Shown in pieces: positions 44,259-52,857 of a DNA stretch of 64,000 bases (positions within the stretch are counted from its first letter, which is position 1; each line of letters begins with the position of its first letter). The stretch is from an uncultured Collinsella sp. GTDB taxonomy: Bacteria; Actinomycetota; Coriobacteriia; Coriobacteriales; Coriobacteriaceae. The position numbers were made by a program, and so were the translations under genes. The notes below the pieces were generated by a model. That model saw only the letters and a program-made list of their open reading frames with translations, had not been told where the DNA came from and made no database searches. The stretch is taken from the NCBI GenBank assembly GCA_934668875.1, contig CAKUON010000008.1, positions 1-64,000 of the forward strand. The letters run 5' to 3'.

Positions 44259-44287
44259 CGAACATCTGTTTGATGCTGTGCTATGAT
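44259..44287 (+). promoter_or_regulatory. Weak candidate promoter of the TerB/ATPase/helicase operon
   Basis: TATGAT at 44282-44287 is preceded at 17 bases by CGAACA. It lies 39 bases before the GTG start. The -35 is poor, so this is tentative; the gap after the DUF554 gene is only 89 bases. Confidence 0.3.
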
Positions 44288-44325
44288 ATGAGGTCACCGA
44301 CACCGTATAGGGAGAGGAGAGGGCG

Positions 44326-46086
44326 GTGGCCGACCAGGACGTCAAGATGCTCATCGAGCGCATTATGGCCGAGGCCCGGACCCATCAGTCCGCCCGCTTC
44401 TCAAACAAAATCTATGCTGACGAGCCGATTCTTAAGACCGGCCGTCAGATGCAGAACTTCCTCCCCGACCAGTACCGCAAGATGCGCGAGATATCGCGCT
44501 GGCAGGATGATCCCAAGGGCGGCGCGGGGCGTTGGCTATCGGAGGCGGAGCTCTTTTACCGTCAGGGCCTGCTGATGGCCGACTTCGAGGACGATTGCCC
44601 CTACAACGGCACCTTTAAGTCGTACTTTCCCACCTACAACGCCATGAGTGACCGGCAGCTGCGTGGCTACTTTACCTGGCGCGCCCAAGTGCGTCGCGGC
44701 AACATCGAGGAGACATCGACCTCGTTTGCTTTTCTGTATCTTTACGAATTGATCTGCGGCATTGGCGTCGACGACCCGCTCGATGGCTTTGACAAGATCA
44801 AGGGCTTTTGGGATGCCTATCGCGCCTTTGAGCCCGGTATCGACCGGTTCGCACGCGTATGGCTGCAGGACTACGCCGTATTCCACGGACTCGATCCCAA
44901 GCTGCTACACGACTCTAAAACCGTTGCATTCGACAACGCCCTCATCGAGCTGCGCCGTGCCGTGCGAGACCTTGTACCCGCGTCGGCGCCGTCGGACCAG
45001 GCCCCCAAGCGTCGCAAAACTTCCGAGCCCACGATCCCCCTTCCGCCCAACGAGGCGCGCGAGGAGCGACTCATGGCCGCCATCAATGCACTCTCCACGT
45101 ACAACCTGAATAACTCAAGGCTCGACCGTTCCCACCATCGCGACCTTCGCCACGTGGCATGCGCCGTATATGTCCGCATGGCGCGCTACTATGACACGCA
45201 TCGAAAGACCGGCATCGTAGCGAGCTTGTTTGGGGAGGAGACGGCCATGCCCTACACCATGTTTGCCTCGGCCGTGTTCTTTGCGCCCGAGCGCCACGAG
45301 GACTGCGAATATCGCTTGGACCCCATCCATATCTATCGTTGCCAAAACGGCTTTTGGGAGTGCATGCGCATCCACGGCAGCAGGCAGAAGAGCAGCAAGC
45401 TCGGCGAGATGATGCGCGCCTGCGATCAGCACTTGCGCCTGGCGCTAGATCCCGCCCATCCCCTTAAGGAAGAAAAGGTCCCCAAATATCTGGCCAAGAT
45501 CATCGACGATGAGATTGTGGCATGGCTTTCGTGGGATGCCGCGCACCAGCCCGTCAAGATCGATATCGACCTGAGCCAGCTGGGACACATCCGAAGCGCC
45601 GCTGCACAGACGCGCGAGGCGCTTTTGATCGACGAGGAACGCGAGGACGACGCGCTTGAGGATGCCGAGGCGGCAGGCCCTGGGAAGCCAGAAGCCAGAC
45701 CCATGACCGAGGCGATTGTCGAGCCGGTCGCGGCGCCCATGGAACAGGACGAGGCCGACGAGCCGACCATCCCCACCGAGCAGTTTGGCGTCGTAGCCCC
45801 GCTCCTCGCGCCAGCACCAACACCCGCGACGGCCGCGCCCGCCGACATCACGTCCGCACTCGCCCCCGCCGCAGAAGATTATCTTCGTGCGCTGCTCGAG
45901 CAAAACGCGGCGCAGGCGGCATCGGCGGTGGAGAAGTCGGAGCAGAGCGAAGATATGCTCGTCGACAGCATCAACGAGACCCTCTTTGACCTGGTGGGCG
46001 ACACCGTTATTGAATTTGGCGCGGCAGGGCCGCAGATTATCGAGGACTACGAAGCAGACGTGAGAGGATACCTAGACCATGAGTGA
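44326..46086 (+). CDS. TerB-N / TerB-C domain protein
   Basis: Protein of 586 residues with the two domains that flank TerB in tellurite-type stress systems. The TerB-N part (about 95-180) shows FKSYFPTYNAMSDRQLRGY, FTWRAQVRRG, and FAFLYLYELICGIG. The TerB-C part lies at the end, ALLEQNAAQ followed by VDSINETLFDLVGDTVIEF and IIEDYEADV. Between them lies an acidic, Ala/Pro-rich linker (about 440-520). No classical TerB core is evident. GAGGAGAGGG precedes the GTG start. It overlaps the ATPase gene by 8 bases. Comparative studies of Ter systems noted such proteins next to ATPases and helicases and proposed DNA processing. Confidence 0.85.
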   Translation: MADQDVKMLIERIMAEARTHQSARFSNKIYADEPILKTGRQMQNFLPDQYRKMREISRWQDDPKGGAGRWLSEAELFYRQGLLMADFEDDCPYNGTFKSYFPTYNAMSDRQLRGYFTWRAQVRRGNIEETSTSFAFLYLYELICGIGVDDPLDGFDKIKGFWDAYRAFEPGIDRFARVWLQDYAVFHGLDPKLLHDSKTVAFDNALIELRRAVRDLVPASAPSDQAPKRRKTSEPTIPLPPNEAREERLMAAINALSTYNLNNSRLDRSHHRDLRHVACAVYVRMARYYDTHRKTGIVASLFGEETAMPYTMFASAVFFAPERHEDCEYRLDPIHIYRCQNGFWECMRIHGSRQKSSKLGEMMRACDQHLRLALDPAHPLKEEKVPKYLAKIIDDEIVAWLSWDAAHQPVKIDIDLSQLGHIRSAAAQTREALLIDEEREDDALEDAEAAGPGKPEARPMTEAIVEPVAAPMEQDEADEPTIPTEQFGVVAPLLAPAPTPATAAPADITSALAPAAEDYLRALLEQNAAQAASAVEKSEQSEDMLVDSINETLFDLVGDTVIEFGAAGPQIIEDYEADVRGYLDHE

Positions 46087-47383
46087 TACCGCATCCGCAG
46101 CGCCCCGCGTGCCCAAGCGCGTCGCCGCCGTCATTCTCAACTCGCTCAAGGGCGGCGTCGTCCCGCGCATCGGCCTTCCCTACATTACCGTGGGGCGCGA
46201 GGTCGAGATTCGTGCCCTGCTCACCGATCTGAGCCTTATCGCCGATGGCGGCGCAAGTTTTCGCTTCCTGGTCGGTCGCTACGGCGCCGGCAAGAGCTTT
46301 TTGCTCCAAACCATCCGCACACACGCCATGGGTGAGGGCTTTGTGGTTGCCGATGCCGACCTTTCTCCCGAGCGCCGTCTGCAGGGCGGACAGGGCCAAG
46401 GCCTTGCCACCTATCGCGAACTCATCCGCAATATATCGACCAAGACGCGCCCCGAGGGCGGCGCGCTCAATCTGATTTTGGACCGCTGGGTCGCCTCGTG
46501 CGCCGACGCCGACGAATCCACCGTCAATGCCCAGCTTGCCCCGCTCGAGGAGATGGTCCATGGCTTTGACTTTGCCCGCATGCTCCGTCGCTATCGCACG
46601 GCCGTCGCAGAGGGAGACGAAGAGGCCATGAGCCGCGTGACCAAGTGGATCCGCGGTGAGTACCGCACCAAAAGCGAGGCACGCGCCGAGCTGGGTTCCT
46701 CCACCATCATCAGTGACGACGACTGGTACGACTACATCAAACTCATCGCGCGTTTTTTGGTCTGCAGCGGTTACAAGGGCATGCTGGTGCTCATCGACGA
46801 ACTTGTAAACCTGTACAAGATTCCCAACGCCATCACGCGCCAGTACAACTACGAGAAGATCCTGACCATGTACAACGACACGCTGCAAGGCAAGGCGCAG
46901 TACTTGGGCATGATTATGGGCGGCACGCCGACCTCTATCGAGGACCGCCGCCGCGGCGTGTTTTCCTACGAGGCCCTGCGTAGCCGACTCGCCCAGGGCC
47001 GATTTGCGCGCGAGGACCTCAAGGACATGCTCGCGCCCATTATTCGTCTGCAGCCGCTCATCTACGAGGAGCTGCTGGTCTTGATTGAAAAGCTCATGCA
47101 AATCCATGCCGGCTACTTTGGCTGGACGCCCACGCTTACCGAGAACGACTTGGTTGACTTCCTTAAGATTGAGTTTGGTCGCGTGGGAGCCGATACACAC
47201 CTGACGCCCCGTGAGGTCATCCGCGACTTTATCGAGCTGCTCGACATTCTGTGTCAAAACCCCGACGCCGACGTGGCCGAGCTACTGCAAAGCGTCGGCG
47301 GCGATGCGCTGGCACCGACAGCCGCAACAGACAGCACCGGCGCCGCAGGCGACAACCGCAACTTCGCCGAATTCACCATCTAA
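46079..47383 (+). CDS. P-loop ATPase, BrxD/DUF2791-like
   Basis: ATPase of 434 residues. Walker A is GRYGAGKS (about 67-74), with a preceding GREVEI typical of ORC/STAND-like loaders. Walker B is MLVLIDELVNL near 237-247, and a sensor-type LGMIMGGTP follows near 282. The C-terminal third is helical and resembles winged-helix or arm domains of DUF2791 proteins such as BrxD, which in BREX type 2 loci also sits beside an Lhr-like helicase. The BREX genes pglX and pglZ are not in the window. It overlaps the TerB-N gene by 8 bases. Confidence 0.85.
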   Translation: MSDTASAAPRVPKRVAAVILNSLKGGVVPRIGLPYITVGREVEIRALLTDLSLIADGGASFRFLVGRYGAGKSFLLQTIRTHAMGEGFVVADADLSPERRLQGGQGQGLATYRELIRNISTKTRPEGGALNLILDRWVASCADADESTVNAQLAPLEEMVHGFDFARMLRRYRTAVAEGDEEAMSRVTKWIRGEYRTKSEARAELGSSTIISDDDWYDYIKLIARFLVCSGYKGMLVLIDELVNLYKIPNAITRQYNYEKILTMYNDTLQGKAQYLGMIMGGTPTSIEDRRRGVFSYEALRSRLAQGRFAREDLKDMLAPIIRLQPLIYEELLVLIEKLMQIHAGYFGWTPTLTENDLVDFLKIEFGRVGADTHLTPREVIRDFIELLDILCQNPDADVAELLQSVGGDALAPTAATDSTGAAGDNRNFAEFTI

Positions 47384-47418
47384 CCTACCAAAAAAGGACA
47401 GGTTTATTTTGGCAGGTT
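47382..47418. repeat. Stem-loop with GGACAGG loop
   Basis: AACCTACCAAAA and TTTTGGCAGGTT (11 of 12 pairs) surround a 13-base loop containing GGACAGG, the reverse of the CCTGTCC seen in the loops at 61.5 and 62.3 kb. It starts at the stop codon of the ATPase gene and may separate its expression from that of the helicase. Confidence 0.6.
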
Positions 47419-47499
47419 TTATCTGGGCAAACGTTGAAGCAGTAATGCAGCAAGCCGTTGCCAGCCGCGTTGAGAGATTCGTTGTTGAAAGGAGGACCC

Positions 47500-49944
47500 G
47501 TGAACGCCTTTGACCGCTACGCCCCGTTTATCCAAGACTTCATCTACTCCCACGATTGGGAGAGCTTGCGCTCTATCCAGGTTGCGGCGGCAGATGCCAT
47601 CTTCAACACACAGGACAATGTGCTCCTGACGGCATCCACGGCTTCCGGCAAAACCGAGGCAGCCTTCTTTCCCATCCTGACCGAGTTTTGGGAGAACCCG
47701 CCCGCAAGCGTGGGCGCCCTCTACATTGGCCCCCTCAAGGCGCTCATCAACGACCAATTCGTCCGCCTCAACGACCTGTGCGAAGAAGCCGATATCCCCG
47801 TCTGGCACTGGCATGGCGATGTCTCGCAATCACACAAGGCCAAACTCATCAAAAAGCCGAGTGGCATCTTACAGATTACGCCCGAATCACTCGAGGCGCT
47901 CCTAATCCACAAGCACATGGCAATCCCGCGCATGTTTTGCGACCTGCGCTATGTCGTCATCGACGAGGTCCACTCGCTCATGCGCGGCGACCGCGGTGGG
48001 CAGACGTTCTGCCTTATCGAGCGCCTTTCGCGCATGGCAGGCGTGCAGCCCCGCCGCATTGGCCTTTCGGCCACCATCGGCGACCCCGGGCACACGGGCG
48101 CCTTTCTCTCGCAGGGAACGGGGCGCGACTGCGTTATCCCCCGCTTTGAGGAACCGCGCCGCGTGTGGCGCATCTCCATGGAGCACTTCTACAACTCGGG
48201 CCCCCAGGCGCAGCAACGAGGATTCGTAGGCACAGGTCCACAAGAAGCCGAGGTGCTTGCTTGCGAGCGTATTGAGACGGCGGCGCCCGCGGCGCTGCCT
48301 GCATCCGGACAAGACATGTGCCACAGCGGACAGCTTGCACAGGAAGAACGCCGTCAACGTCGCGAGCAGGCGCGGGGCAAGGCCGCTCCCAAAGACCGTC
48401 GCACTTCCTCGGCCCCCGAGGGCGAAGTCGACATCCCACGAGCGACCGAGCAGGCGCTGCTCAACCCCACCGATACCGCGCCCGACAACGCCGATCCCGG
48501 CATGGGCTATATCTTTGAACATACCCGCGGCCGCAAGTGCCTGGTCTTTGCCAACTCGCGCGAGGAGGCAGAGGCCGTGTGCTCCATGCTGCGCAGCTAC
48601 TGTGAGAGCCGGCACGAGCCCGACCGCTTCCTGATTCACCACGGCAACCTCTCGGCATCGCTGCGCGAGACCGCCGAGGAGCTCATGCGCGACGAGGAAC
48701 AGGCACAGACAACCGTCACCACCTCCACGCTGGAGCTCGGTATTGATATCGGCCGTCTGGAGCGCGCGTTTCAGATCGACGCACCGTTTACCGTCAGCTC
48801 CTTTTTACAGCGCATGGGGCGTACAGGCCGCCGCGATCTTCCGCCCGATATGTGGTTCGTCATGCGCGAGGAAGAGCCCGAGCCACGCACGATGATGCCC
48901 GAGACCATTCCCTGGAAGCTCCTGCAGGGCATCGCGCTCGTGCAACTCTATCGTGAGGAAAAGTGGGTCGAGCCGCCCGAGCTCGATCGACTCCCCTACA
49001 GCTTGCTCTATCACCAGACCATGTCGACGCTTGCCAGCACCGGCGAGCTCACGCCGGCCGAACTTGCCCAGCGCGTGCTCACGCTCAGCTATTTCCATCG
49101 CGTCTCGGCCGACGATTACCGCGTGCTGCTGCGCCACCTCATTAAGATCGACCATATCCAGGTCACCGAGGGCGGCGGACTCATCGTGGGCCTCGCGGGC
49201 GAGCGCATCATCAACAACTTTAAGTTCTACGCCGTGTTCCAGGAGAACGAGGAGTTTACCGTCCGCAGCGAATCGGCCGAGCTGGGCACGATCGTCAACC
49301 CGCCACCACCCGGCGAGCGCATCGCCATCGCAGGGCACTGCTGGATCGTCGAAGAAGTGGACTGGAAGCGTCACACCGTCTTTGCCACGCAGGTCAAGGG
49401 CCGTGTGCCGGCCTACTTTGGCGACTGCCCTGGCGACATTAACACACATGTGCTCGAGCGCATGTGCCAGGCGCTCAACGAGCATGCGGCATATCCGTAT
49501 CTCATGGGCAACGCACGGGCACGCCTTGCGCAGGCCCGTCATACGGCCGAGATTTCGGGCGCGGGAACTAAACCGCTCATTAACCTGGGCGGTGACACCT
49601 GGGTGCTCTTCCCGTGGCTGGGCAGCTATGCCTTCTTGGCACTCGAACGCATGCTCAAGATTAAATGCGCCGCAGAGCTGGGCCTTCGAGGGCTCGATCC
49701 GTCGCGCCCGTACTTTATGCAGTTTAAGATGAAGGCCGACGAGGAGACGTTCTTTGAGGTGCTCGCTGCCGAGGCCGAGAAAGACTTCGATCCTATCGAG
49801 CTCGTCTATCCCGGCGAGGTGCCCTACTTTGATCGTTACGATGAGTACGTTCCCGAGGAACTCGTGCGCAAAGGCTTCGCCGAAGGCGTCCTCGACATCG
49901 AAGGCATGAAGCAACGCGTCCTCAGCTGGCGCGACCACGCCTAA
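47500..49944 (+). CDS. Lhr-like SF2 DEAD/DEAH helicase
   Basis: Helicase of 814 residues. Motif I STASGKTEA (near 48), PLKALINDQ, motif II DEVH (VVIDEVHSLM), SAT in GLSATIGDP, then a basic, poorly conserved insert of about 100 residues (about 255-340) before the second RecA domain. Motifs IV-VI are CLVFANSREE, TTSTLELGIDIG and QRMGRTGRR. The C-terminal 330 residues resemble the winged-helix and beta region of Lhr-type helicases. It is also like BrxHI of BREX type 2. The start is GTG 47500 with AAAGGAGG; the longer frame begins inside the upstream gap. It is the third gene of the TerB-ATPase-helicase operon. Confidence 0.88.
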   Translation: MNAFDRYAPFIQDFIYSHDWESLRSIQVAAADAIFNTQDNVLLTASTASGKTEAAFFPILTEFWENPPASVGALYIGPLKALINDQFVRLNDLCEEADIPVWHWHGDVSQSHKAKLIKKPSGILQITPESLEALLIHKHMAIPRMFCDLRYVVIDEVHSLMRGDRGGQTFCLIERLSRMAGVQPRRIGLSATIGDPGHTGAFLSQGTGRDCVIPRFEEPRRVWRISMEHFYNSGPQAQQRGFVGTGPQEAEVLACERIETAAPAALPASGQDMCHSGQLAQEERRQRREQARGKAAPKDRRTSSAPEGEVDIPRATEQALLNPTDTAPDNADPGMGYIFEHTRGRKCLVFANSREEAEAVCSMLRSYCESRHEPDRFLIHHGNLSASLRETAEELMRDEEQAQTTVTTSTLELGIDIGRLERAFQIDAPFTVSSFLQRMGRTGRRDLPPDMWFVMREEEPEPRTMMPETIPWKLLQGIALVQLYREEKWVEPPELDRLPYSLLYHQTMSTLASTGELTPAELAQRVLTLSYFHRVSADDYRVLLRHLIKIDHIQVTEGGGLIVGLAGERIINNFKFYAVFQENEEFTVRSESAELGTIVNPPPPGERIAIAGHCWIVEEVDWKRHTVFATQVKGRVPAYFGDCPGDINTHVLERMCQALNEHAAYPYLMGNARARLAQARHTAEISGAGTKPLINLGGDTWVLFPWLGSYAFLALERMLKIKCAAELGLRGLDPSRPYFMQFKMKADEETFFEVLAAEAEKDFDPIELVYPGEVPYFDRYDEYVPEELVRKGFAEGVLDIEGMKQRVLSWRDHA

Positions 49945-49975
49945 GACCTGTCTTTTTGGGACTGGGCTCAATGAG

Positions 49976-50851
49976 CTAGTCGTGGAGCGGAATGCCGAGG
50001 AAATCTGTGTCGAAGGGCACGGCTTCGGTGAAGGTATAGTCACCGTCGCTGGCGATGAGCAGATAGTTCTCCTCGCCGCCAAACTCTGTATCGCCACAGG
50101 GAATCACCCAAGCGTGGTCGAACACCTCGAGCGCCGTGGCGGCACAATCGCGCAGGAACGACACATCACTTCCCTCGTTCGCGCTCACGATATTAGCTAC
50201 ATAGATGCCGCCCGGGTTCAAGCTGCCCCGGGCGAAACGGAGCGCCTCAACGGTCGCCAGCTCGCGCACGGGTTCGGCGCCGCCAAAGCAATCGCTCACA
50301 ACCACGTCGTAGCGACGATGTCCCACGCTCGTCACACCCAGGTACGAACGCGCCTCGGCGGTAATCACCCGTAGGCGATCGCCAACCGTGCGCTCCAGCT
50401 CGTCCAAGTAGAACCAACGACGCGCCAGACGCGTAATCTCGGCATCGTACTCGATGACGTCCATGCGCAAGCCTTCATGCGACATCAGCGCAAATTTGGG
50501 ATAGGCAAACCCGCCACCGCCCAGCATGAGCATGCGGTCGATACCATGCCCGTAAGTATCGCGCATGGCGTCCTCGGCCTCGAACACATCGTCAAATGCG
50601 CGATAGTACGCAAAGGCCGGCTCAGCCCAGCGATCGCCAACATAGCTCGCGCTTTGGTAGACGCCTCCCTGCACGAGCACACGGACCTCGGCACCGCTCT
50701 CATCGTGCACACGCTTCTCGCGCGCCAACCCGTTGCGGGTCCGTGCGACCTGCAGACAGGCAGCACGAACAGCGACGGCAGCCGCACCCAGCGCCGCAGC
50801 TCCCAGGGCAACGCCGGCAACGACGCCGGCGGAAACACTCGGCTTGTTCAT
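49976..50851 (-). CDS. Membrane-tethered spermidine-synthase-like protein
   Basis: Protein of 291 residues: one N-terminal hydrophobic segment (about 8-32, Ala/Gly/Val-rich), then a Rossmann methyltransferase-like domain of the spermidine synthase family. Landmarks are MLMLGGGGFAYPKF (glycine loop), MDVIEYDAEITRLAR, the DVVVSDCFGG motif and LNPGGIYVANI. True spermidine synthases have D-A-x-D-P at the catalytic site; here it is SDCFGG, so aminopropyl transfer is doubtful. It could be a SAM-dependent enzyme of unknown substrate. The ATG directly follows the Elp3-like stop, so the two are co-transcribed. Confidence 0.75.
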   Translation of the reverse strand: MNKPSVSAGVVAGVALGAAALGAAAVAVRAACLQVARTRNGLAREKRVHDESGAEVRVLVQGGVYQSASYVGDRWAEPAFAYYRAFDDVFEAEDAMRDTYGHGIDRMLMLGGGGFAYPKFALMSHEGLRMDVIEYDAEITRLARRWFYLDELERTVGDRLRVITAEARSYLGVTSVGHRRYDVVVSDCFGGAEPVRELATVEALRFARGSLNPGGIYVANIVSANEGSDVSFLRDCAATALEVFDHAWVIPCGDTEFGGEENYLLIASDGDYTFTEAVPFDTDFLGIPLHD

Positions 50852-52756
50852 CTAGAGCTCCTTCTGCAGATAAAGGTCACGGTCGCAAAAACCCAGGTGG
50901 CGGTAGTACTCGCGCGTGCCAATCGCGCTAATCACATTGATGCGCGTATAGCCCGCATCCCGAGCAATCTGGCACGCACGTTCCACGAGCAAACGCCCCA
51001 GACCGTGATGCTGAGCCGCCTGGCCCTGATCGCCCACGCGCGCCGCCATACCATACACGTGCACCTCGCGAATCATCGCCTCGTCCGGCAACGTCGGCAG
51101 CTCGTCCGCATGAGCGGAAACAAACGCGCGATCGGGCAGCGACAGGCGCAAAAAGCCGGCGATCTTGCCCTCGAGCGTCACCCACTGCAAAAAGCGCTCG
51201 CTCGTCACCGGCGTCTCGTAAGCAACCTCATCAAGAGAGAGTTCATCCAAATCGGCGCCCGCGGTGCTGATCTCGCGATAGCGAATCTCACGCACCTTTG
51301 CGCCCTCGCCACGGGCTGCCAAGCGATTCTCGACGAGCTGACGCAGGTTGGGCTTCTTATTGCCCACCATGATGTCGTCCGAGCTAAAGTCGCGAATCAT
51401 ACGGCTGATGCGGCAGAACGCCGGCGTCACCACGATGTCATCGGCTAACACATCAAGCAGTTCTTCCTCGGTATAGGGGCGCCACTCGCCGCGCTCGTAG
51501 CAGCCCACCAGACGCGAGCCCTCGATGAGCGCACACGGGTAGACCTTGACCTCGTCGGGCATAAAGGCCCCTTCGGTCATAAAGCGCTCGTAGTCGCGCT
51601 TGTCCCCCTCGGGCGTGGCGCCCAACAAATTGAGCATAAAGTGCGCATGGATCTTAAAGCCAAACAGGCGCGCAAGCGAAAACGCACGCTCAATCTGAGC
51701 CACCGAAATGCGACGCTCGTTGATATCGAGCAGGTGCTGGTCAAGGCTTTGGATGCCCATCTGAATCTTGGTGCAGCCCAAACGACGGATAAGCGTGAGC
51801 GCCTGTGGCGTCACGGCGTCGGGACGAGTCTCGATAACGAGCCCCACCACGCGATGCTTCGCCGTCTCGTTGATGCGCTGCTGACGCTCAAGTTCCTCCA
51901 TCGTGGCCGTCTGCCACTCGGCGACCTCGCCCCACGGCGTGCCGGGGCCGTACAGCCGACGCACCGCGCGGTTATAGCCGCCCACGGCAGCATCAACACG
52001 CTCCTGTTCGCCGGCAACACCGCTCGCAAGCTCAACCTCATCGGTCGCAATACCGGCAGCCCGATAGCGTTCGCGTCGCTCCGCTACCACCGGCGGCAGG
52101 GCATCGGCGGGAGCGTCATCGAGCAGACGCCCCGCCTCGGCACGGCTGATACCCGGACGCGCCAGCATGGGGTTAGCCGCCACGCCGGCCACGGCATCGT
52201 CATTGAGTGCGCGGAAGAGCTCCGACATAAACCATGTCTGATAGCCTTCCGAATAGTCGCTCCAGGTACCGCCAAGCACAATGAGCTCAATCTTATCGGT
52301 CGCATGCCCCATCTGCGAAAGCGCCGTCAGACGAGCACTCACCTGCAAATAGGGATCGAAGCAATTTTGCTCCGCACGGGCGCACGCCGGCTCGGCGTGC
52401 AGATAGCTCTTGGGCATGCGCAGATCGTTGGGGCAAAACAGACAATCGCCCGAGCACGGCCACGGCTTGGTGATGACGGTAATGGTCGCCACGCCCGAAG
52501 CCGTGCGACGCGGCTTCATGCGCAGCACCTGCAGCAGTTGACGCTCTAGCTCAGCGTCGACATTCCATGCCGTCCAGCGAGTCGGCTCCTCGCGCTTCAC
52601 CCGCTGATAGAACGGCAGCAGACGGCGCTTGGCCAGGTCACGTTTGTCGGCACCCTCGCGGCGCGCCTCGGCATGTATCAGTTTGACGAGCGCCTTGTCG
52701 TCTACGGTCTCGCCGCGACGCAGGGCCTCGAGTATGTTCAAGATAATCTGTTCCAT
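50852..52756 (-). CDS. Elp3-family radical SAM/acetyltransferase (tRNA U34 modification)
   Basis: Elp3 homologue of 634 residues. Bacterial and archaeal Elp3 acts alone to add a carboxymethyl group at wobble U34 of tRNA. A radical SAM domain (about 95-400) has the cluster motif C-x3-C-x2-C in PWPCSGDCLFCPND, ELIVLGGTW and GIQSLDQHLLDINER. The C-terminal GNAT domain has VHVYGMAARVG, HHGLGRLLVERA and YYRHLGF. It heads a unit with the spermidine-synthase-like gene. Elp3 is near-universal in archaea and eukaryotes and patchy in bacteria. A Trm9-like methyltransferase lies 2 kb away. Confidence 0.92.
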   Translation of the reverse strand: MEQIILNILEALRRGETVDDKALVKLIHAEARREGADKRDLAKRRLLPFYQRVKREEPTRWTAWNVDAELERQLLQVLRMKPRRTASGVATITVITKPWPCSGDCLFCPNDLRMPKSYLHAEPACARAEQNCFDPYLQVSARLTALSQMGHATDKIELIVLGGTWSDYSEGYQTWFMSELFRALNDDAVAGVAANPMLARPGISRAEAGRLLDDAPADALPPVVAERRERYRAAGIATDEVELASGVAGEQERVDAAVGGYNRAVRRLYGPGTPWGEVAEWQTATMEELERQQRINETAKHRVVGLVIETRPDAVTPQALTLIRRLGCTKIQMGIQSLDQHLLDINERRISVAQIERAFSLARLFGFKIHAHFMLNLLGATPEGDKRDYERFMTEGAFMPDEVKVYPCALIEGSRLVGCYERGEWRPYTEEELLDVLADDIVVTPAFCRISRMIRDFSSDDIMVGNKKPNLRQLVENRLAARGEGAKVREIRYREISTAGADLDELSLDEVAYETPVTSERFLQWVTLEGKIAGFLRLSLPDRAFVSAHADELPTLPDEAMIREVHVYGMAARVGDQGQAAQHHGLGRLLVERACQIARDAGYTRINVISAIGTREYYRHLGFCDRDLYLQKEL

Positions 52757-52776
52757 GCCCCCATTGTAAAGGCAAA

Positions 52777-52806
52777 GGCGCCGGAGCCGACCACGGCTCC
52801 GGCGCC
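52777..52806 (-). terminator. Terminator of the XRE-DUF4097 operon
   Basis: GGCGCCGGAGCCG and its exact complement flank a 4-base loop. On the minus strand TTTGCCTTTA follows. It lies 51 bases past the DUF4097 stop and 21 bases before the Elp3 start. Confidence 0.85.
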
Positions 52807-52857
52807 TCCATCAAAGAGTGCGTCTGCGCTTTTGCCTCTAGACCTTCATCCGCCCCA

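Noticed and set aside
44326..49944. Complete BREX system
   Set aside because: BrxD- and BrxHI-like genes are present, but no pglX, pglZ, brxC/pglY or brxA gene lies in the window, so only the pair-like resemblance is reported.
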